Both the position numbers and the translations under genes were made by a program. 5,952 nt of DNA from CAYURR01 sp964446745 (lineage in GTDB: Bacteria > Bacillota > Clostridia > Lachnospirales > WQUN01), in assembly GCA_964446745.1 (NCBI GenBank), contig CAYURR010000179.1:1-5952 (forward strand). The letters run 5' to 3'. Shown in pieces: positions 5,820 through 5,952 of the stretch. The notes under the pieces were generated by a model that worked only from the letters and a program-made list of their open reading frames with translations, made no database searches and had not been told where the DNA came from. How positions within the stretch are numbered: the stretch's first letter is position 1; every line of letters begins with the position of its first letter.

Positions 5820-5851
5820 CTCGCTAAAATCCATAACCGAGGTTAAATAAT

Positions 5852-5952
5852 ATGAATAAAGCCGCAACGAAAATAAATACCCTTAGCGATCTGCAGGGTC
5901 ATATAAACATGAGTCGTGTCGGTTTTTCACGTTATGACGCGGTAAAATTCGG
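5852..5952 (+). CDS. Divergent gene of unknown function (5' part only)
   Basis: An ATG at 5852 opens a frame that stays open to the window edge (33 codons plus two bases). The peptide begins MNKAATKINTLSDLQ and continues through HINMSRVGFSRYDAV. There is no signal peptide or membrane segment in this part, so the start of a soluble protein is likely. A GAGGT ribosome binding site (5839-5843) lies eight bases upstream and a TATAAT box precedes it. I do not recognise the family from so short a piece. It is divergent from the kinase gene and may share regulation through the region between them. The open frame is short enough to occur by chance; the upstream signals are what support it. Confidence 0.6.
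   Translation, partial: MNKAATKINTLSDLQGHINMSRVGFSRYDAVKF

Larger units (their letters stand above)
5646..5851. other. Divergent AT-rich intergenic region (206 bp)
   Basis: Separates the minus-strand kinase gene from a plus-strand ORF. It holds a kinase promoter, a CG-centred palindrome, a near-perfect 11-bp direct repeat, AT(A/T)TGTGTTAT, at 5701-5711 and 5728-5738 (offset 27 bp), a run of nine T (5762-5770), and a plus-strand TATAAT. An open frame crosses it on the minus strand from a TTG at 5867, but it has no ribosome binding site and overlaps the plus-strand gene start, so it is not called. Confidence 0.8.

Noticed and set aside
5670..5867. A 65-codon minus-strand frame upstream of the kinase gene
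   Set aside because: It starts with TTG, has no ribosome binding site, covers the kinase promoter and palindrome, and overlaps the start of the divergent gene.

Overview
The window looks like chromosomal DNA from a low-to-mid GC, Gram-positive, Clostridia-type bacterium. The signs are strong AGGAGG ribosome binding sites, sigma-A-like -35/-10 boxes, a lipoprotein sugar-binding protein, and a 7TM-type LytS/YesM-class sensor kinase. The species cannot be named from the sequence. There is no sign of a mobile element, prophage, CRISPR array, tRNA or rRNA.

Layout. Five genes lie on the minus strand, so transcription runs from right to left. (1) 5645-3864 is a complete sensor histidine kinase of 593 aa. 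(2) 3769-2738 is a LacI-family regulator of 343 aa, closed by a strong intrinsic terminator at 2704-2752. (3) 2579-1188 is a CUT1-type sugar-binding lipoprotein of 463 aa with its own near-consensus promoter. (4) 1151-201 is a MalF/UgpA-type permease of 316 aa. (5) 201-1 is the first 67 codons of a MalG/UgpE-type permease that runs off the left edge and overlaps the previous gene by one base (TAATG). At the far right a divergent plus-strand ORF starts at 5852 and leaves the window; I do not recognise its product.

How it fits together. Genes 3-5 form an operon for a carbohydrate ABC importer. No ATPase is visible, and CUT1 systems in Gram-positives often borrow a shared MsmX-type ATPase. The LacI regulator next door is the natural candidate for controlling the importer in response to sugar. 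The sensor kinase has an extracytoplasmic beta-sandwich-like domain and may sense a related glycan cue, but no response regulator is encoded in the window.

The system type is familiar; I found no convincing new system. The most interesting parts are non-coding. The sbp promoter carries a perfect 14-bp direct repeat 33 bp apart plus an inverted TGTCAA/TTGACA pair. The kinase promoter overlaps a LacI-like palindrome centred on CG. A possible intercistronic hairpin abuts the ribosome binding site of the first permease gene. The LacI protein also has an atypical, shortened hinge.
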